A stretch of DNA of 64,000 nucleotides from Monosporascus cannonballus (lineage: Eukaryota; Ascomycota; Sordariomycetes; Xylariales): positions 186,001-250,000 of the forward strand of contig QJNS01000084.1 in assembly GCA_004154925.1 (NCBI GenBank), in the 5' to 3' direction. Under the pieces are notes generated by a model. It saw nothing but the letters and a program-made list of their open reading frames with translations, had not been told where the DNA came from and searched no databases. Shown here piece after piece: positions 59,640 through 64,000 of the stretch. Within the stretch, counting starts at the first letter, position 1, and each line of letters starts with the position of its first letter. The translations under genes and the position numbers were made by a program.

Positions 59640-60130
59640 CATTATTTTTAAATAATATTTATATAAGGTTTCGAAGGTAAAGCAGCCGGTAAATACGTTT
59701 CGCATATTATTATATATAAATTTCGTATTTTGTAATAATTTTATTCAATTATTTTAATACTTATTAACGTAATTGCGGAAGTAATATTTTAGAATTTAAT
59801 AAATGCATTTTATTTACCTTTTGGTTTACGGATAATAAGTAATTAATATTTGTTATTCTATTTTTTACTTTTTATAAAATTCCGCCTAAAATTAATTCGT
59901 TAATAGTTTTTTTTATTGTTAATAATTTTAGCCGGCGTACAAAATTTGCATTTTATTTTATCGTAAAGTAATCGAATTAATTCGGCTGCGGTTAAGGTTT
60001 TATCCGTAAGGATAAATAATTTTAATTTCGTAAAGCGGTCGATAATTACTAGGATTACGTCGTACTTTAACCCGTTTAAACCTAGGCTTTGGGAAATTCC
60101 GTAATAAAATTTAACGAGATTTTTTAACAA
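59640..60130 (-). pseudogene. Integrase core of element G
   Basis: A 76-codon open piece (59900-60130) reads G-L-N-G-L-K-Y-D-V-I-L-V-I-I-D-R-F-T-K, the typical start of the gypsy integrase catalytic core with its first Asp. Then come L-L-Y-D-K-I-K-C-K-F-C-T-P-A-K-I-I and, after stops, residues matching the P-Q-T-x-G-Q region and the A-E-F-x-Y-N stretch to about 59640. The usual D of the S-D-R box is changed to N-N. Confidence 0.85.
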
Positions 60131-61400
60131 AGTTATTTAAGTAATAGCAAAGGCTGTAACTATTTATATAATTTATAACGTAGCTTTATTATGTCCTAAT
60201 AATACGAATATTATTCAATATATTTTCGGATATCGTTCGCTATATTTTTTCAATAAAAGATTTTGGTTATTAATTTTAACGTACGAATATATTTTATATA
60301 TTCTGCTTTTAAATTTTTATGATATTAATTAATTAATTATTTTCGTAAAGCGTTTTACCACAGAATTATAAATTTATCCCGATAATATAAAGCCTTATTT
60401 AAGTTCAGGAAATATTCTCCTTTTATTCCGGCTTAATATTTAGTTATTCGTATTAGCTTTATGATATTTAAGTCTTTAATTTATAACTTTCGAACCTAAT
60501 AATAATATTATTAAGAAATTTTCGAATTTAATACCGTTTCGTTTTTGGCCACTTTTTTCGTAAAGGAACGTAAAATATATTAATTATAAATAATAATCTT
60601 AATATTAGTTTTGTTTTTCCTAGTTTTCTTAGAATCTGATTATAATACGGTTATAATTTGCGGTTATTATTATTTAATTATTAATCGTATTATTACTGCA
60701 ATTTGCGTTTATATTGTTATTCGCAAATAATAAGTTCGATAAATATATAATTTCTTATTTTTCTTTTTTTCGAAAGCTTTTTACGATTATATAACGAAAC
60801 CTTTCTGTTTTTTATGCGGATAATAATTACCTAAATTTTTATTATCTGAAATCTATTTAGAAATTTTACCGCAAACGAATTTTGCGCTACTTTTATAAGG
60901 TTTTTTGCCTTTTTATAATGCTTTATATCGCGTTATATATTTGCGATTATTTTTCGTACGTTTTTCGATATATTATTTGTAAGTTCGAATTGTTTGGATA
61001 ACGTGGAAATTCCGTTTTTATACGTAATTTCCCTTAATATGTAATCCGGGCGTTTAAATAGCCCATTTGCCGGGTTGGCGGCATCCGGTCGGTATTAGAT
61101 TTTAAAATCAAATTACATAAGACGGTAAACTTATCGAGCCAACTTTCTCTTAAGGTTACGTGCCGGCGCCTTTACTATGTTTTTTAGCGTTATGTGATTA
61201 ATAAGTATTAGAAAACTTTTTTTCGTACCCTTAAGATATTGTCGCCAATGTTTTAGGCTTTTTATAATCGCTAATAGTTTTTATTGCTTTATAACTTATC
61301 GTTTTTCAGTTAGACTTAGTTTTTGCGATTAATATGCAATTAGGCGTTAATGCTTTCCGGATTTCTATAAAAATATTCCTAATATAGCTTTTACCGAGGC

Positions 61401-61549
61401 TGTCACGGCGCTGTACGTCTCTGAGTTTCTAGAAGATATTCTGTTGTTGCACGAGGAAGAAAGAAGAGAGCTATCTAGCAATCGCGCAGCGCTTGTATAT
61501 ATATAACGAAACGGCGGCTTAAATACGCCGCTTTGCTAGTGCCGTAACA
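61401..61549 (-). mobile_element. Solo LTR or TRIM-like unit, 149 bp, unmutated
   Basis: It starts TGTCACGGCGCTG and ends AGTGCCGTAACA, with 12-bp imperfect inverted ends and a perfect 5-bp duplication GAGGC (61396-61400 and 61550-61554). It interrupts the RNase H/RT part of G. It holds a hairpin GGCGGCTTAAATACGCC at about 61513-61530. CpA is normal, so it escaped RIP. It resembles short copia-type LTRs; the orientation is arbitrary. Confidence 0.85.
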
Positions 61550-61979
61550 GAGGCGTTTATTTTAACCCTAATATTTTTAATATTATCCCAATATCGAAAA
61601 ATGGTTGCCGATTAAAAGGTATTTTTTAAGTTTTGGAACGCCTTTTTAACCTTTTCGAGCTACCGAAATTCTGTTACTTTATTTTTGCCTTACGCCCTTT
61701 TTAGAAACCTAATAATAGATTTGATAATACGCGAATAATAGGCGAAAAATTTCCGATAAAATTTTGCGAATCCCAGAAATATTTAAATATTTTAAATTAA
61801 TTTTGGTTTTAGCTATATTTCGATAACATCGACCCGTTGGCGGTTTATCTCTAAGCTGTCGATATTAATTACAAATCTTAGAAACTTTATCCTTTTTTTA
61901 AAAAATTCGCATTTAAATATTTTAACAAATAATTAATACTGTAATAATCGTTCGTAAACTAATTAAAAATATTTTATAT

Positions 61980-62453
61980 GCTTTTTTTCGTTATTCGAAC
62001 AAATAATTATATTATTTAGATATATTACGTATATATAATTAACGAATCGAGTTAATACATTATATATATAGACCTAAAACGTAGCTAACGCGTTAATAAT
62101 ATCAAATAATATAACCGTATATTTAAATTAGCCCTAACGCGTTCGCAAAAGATTTTCTATTAATTATTTTATTTAATTTTAATACGGTAATACGTATTTT
62201 TAAAATTAATTTTCGAAAATACCTTAGTTAATTTTAAGCGATCCATTACTCTTAAAATTAAGAGTAAAAGGTATTGGTTTTTTATTGTTACCCGATGTAA
62301 CCCCTTATAATCGACGTATAATCGGAAACTGTCGTTCTTTTTAAGTACGAATAATATTAGTACCTTTGCGTCCGTTTTCAAATAACGTATTTGGTCTGCT
62401 TTTAGGTTTTTTTCGGATATATTTTTTGAATATTTTTTAGGCCTCCGAAACAA
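61980..62453 (-). pseudogene. Reverse transcriptase of element G
   Basis: A 94-codon open piece (62169-62453) has the gypsy RT signature: V-L-K-K-N-D-S-F-R-L-Y-V-D-Y-K-G-L-H, V-T-I-K-N-Q-Y, L-R-V-M-D-R-L and the F-S-K-I-N-F-K-N-T-Y-Y-R-I box (usual Asp and Cys/His positions changed). Further on, the active-site box Y-L-N-N at 62011-62022 stands for Y-L-D-D after two G-to-A changes. This is pol, in fragments. Confidence 0.9.
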
Positions 62454-62699
62454 AGTAAATTAGGTCGAATAAAGGCGTTTTCTTTGGGATTAAATTTATT
62501 GCATATTTTGCCCCTAATAATTAAGGTATTTTTTTCGCTGCTTTTTCGAAATACATTTGCCGGAAATTCTTTAAGTATATAAGGAAGTCGGTTATCTCCT
62601 ATTTTTGTTATTTCTCAAATTTCGAGATATTTAATTTTTCGGCTAGGCCTATTAGATTAACGGTATAAACTTGCTTATCGGAAAACGTTAGATTTGCGA

Positions 62700-64000
62700 T
62701 TTTTCGCCCGTCGATATCTTACAGTACTCCATATAATTATAATATATAGTTATATTTAATAAAACGCTTAATTTATTTATTTTTAGTCTGAATAATAAAA
62801 AATCGAGCGCTTTTCGGTTGCGGCATATTGCAAAATAAATTTGCTTAAATTTTCGTTCGTTTTTATTATTATTTATTATGTTAACAGAAATTTCGTAAAT
62901 TTTATAATATTTGATATACGCGTCGTTAACATCGATAAGGCCCGGAATATTTACAGAAATTAATTAGAAATTAAATTTCTTCGTTAACCTTTTACTTATA
63001 ATTTTTTACTTATATTCTGATATTCATATCCACTTATACTATTACATCCCTCATATTTCTTTTAATAAATGCTTTTCCTTTAAAAAACAACTTTATTTCG
63101 ACAATTCTACAGTTATTAGCCGAAATAAACTAGACGTATACGTCTATTTCGGCTTCTTTTTTGGGTTTACGTTTAAAGATTAATCTAATTTATCGTTATA
63201 TATTATGACGTTTTATACGGCCTTCGGAAATCGGTTTTCTTATAACCGGGATAATAGGGTTTTCGTATTCTTTTTAGGTTTGCAATTTACGTTTTTGTAA
63301 CATGGTTTTCCATAATTATAATATTTAGGTAAGCCCTTATAAAAATTAAAGTTGTTAAGTCGTCCGAACCTATTCCGATTGGAATTAAATCGGCAATTGT
63401 TTGCCTTTCGAATATAAAAACGCCCGCGGTCCTTATTATTCTCATGCGGCGCCTTTAATTTATTCTGAGAATCTTTTTTTCGAAAGCATTAAAATAGGAT
63501 TATTTATCCTTATTAATACTTTTAGCGAAAGATAATCGATTTTTCTTCGCCTTTTTCTAGGCGTCCTAGTAGCGCTTTACCTTATTTGCCACGTTATTAG
63601 TTCGTTTCAGCTTAACGTCTTTTCGTAATAAGGTATTTCGTAATTCTAATATTAATTAGTAAAAGTAATTAAAAGCAAAACGTTTATTATTCAGATCGTT
63701 TTCCAGGTTAAAGGCGTTTATAAACTTTGTTTTATAAGCTAGGAACTTTTATTTAGCGTAAAAGTCTAACGGCGATTAATCGAATCGCTATCGTAATTCT
63801 ATAAACTGTTCTCTATATTCCTTATCGAAAAGATTGAGATTTACGTGGCCTTTCCTAATAAAAGTTTATAAGTTTTCTATTTTCAGTTCTTTTTCGTAAT
63901 TAAAATAATTAAATATAACGCGGTATGATCGCCAAACGTTCGCAATAAAAACGTCCATATGGCTCATGGCCCATTGGATGTAAATAAAGGTATTTTGCCC
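62700..64000 (-). pseudogene. gag and protease region of element G
   Basis: Upstream part of G on the minus strand. A degraded CCHC zinc knuckle, Y-Y-N-Y-G-K-P-C-Y-K-N-V-N-C with Tyr where Cys/His are expected, lies at 63282-63323, placing gag at about 63280-64000 and protease between it and the RT. The last ~85 bases match element H. RIP stops throughout. Confidence 0.7.

Larger units (their letters stand above)
59478..64000 (-). mobile_element. Gypsy element G (third family), gag to integrase, runs off the edge
   Basis: Minus-strand element. The order integrase (left), RT, gag (right) is that of Ty3/gypsy. Its right end matches the 29027-29110 part of element H, the same family. F lies at its left side, so its 3' end may continue beyond F or be lost. 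RIP-degraded, except for a solo LTR at 61401-61549. Confidence 0.8.

Overview
The window is a repeat graveyard from a filamentous ascomycete (Pezizomycotina-type) nuclear genome. About 58 of the 64 kb are extremely A+T-rich. They consist of LTR retrotransposons whose frames are shredded by C-to-T changes at CpA (TpG to TpA on the other strand) while many CpG survive, the signature of repeat-induced point mutation (RIP). Between about 32.17 and 37.5 kb lies an island of ordinary base composition holding decayed single-copy genes, followed by a Fot1-like DNA transposon. I cannot name the species. An AT-rich isochore, subtelomere or pericentromere would all fit.

Left part (1-32.17 kb) is one stack of nested insertions, resolved by LTR ends and 5-bp target duplications. 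From the outside in: a copia-like element (K, minus) is broken by a gypsy element (H, minus; LTR end at 29874). H is broken by chromovirus D (minus; 5' LTR 28661-29012). D is broken by chromovirus C (5939-26554, duplication ACAGT), by element E (5' LTR 2059-2433; itself broken by E0, 5' LTR 400-774) and by a solo LTR (27247-27670, duplication TTTTA). C is broken by A (7954-21873, plus, duplication ATACT). A is broken by B (12025-19045, plus, duplication GTAAA).

Island (32.17-37.5 kb): unassigned sequence, a POT/PTR2 peptide-transporter gene (minus) broken by frameshifts and stops, further unassigned sequence, and the C-terminal end of a berberine-bridge-type FAD-linked oxidase (minus). A 1937-bp Fot1/pogo-like transposon follows (37696-39632) with ~54-bp inverted repeats and a TA duplication.

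Right part (39.9-64 kb): a minus chromovirus 3' end (N), a plus-oriented second chromovirus family (P), a minus chromovirus 5' end (R) whose LTR is split by a 1.5-kb element (Q) built of ~163-bp periodic palindromic repeats, ~2 kb I cannot classify, a complete minus chromovirus F (52774-59472, duplication TTATT), and a third gypsy family (G, minus) running off the right edge with a 149-bp solo LTR inside it.

The most notable signal is an extra reading frame on the strand opposite gag-pol, lying tail-to-tail with pol between the chromodomain and the 3' LTR. It is visible in copies A, B, C and F, with an equivalent interval in N. It encodes a basic protein with a cysteine cluster (in F the spacing of a Zn2Cys6 cluster once Tyr is read as RIP-altered Cys), a charged, probably coiled-coil middle and a conserved acidic/Trp tail. 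No intact protein-coding gene, tRNA or rRNA was recognised in the window.
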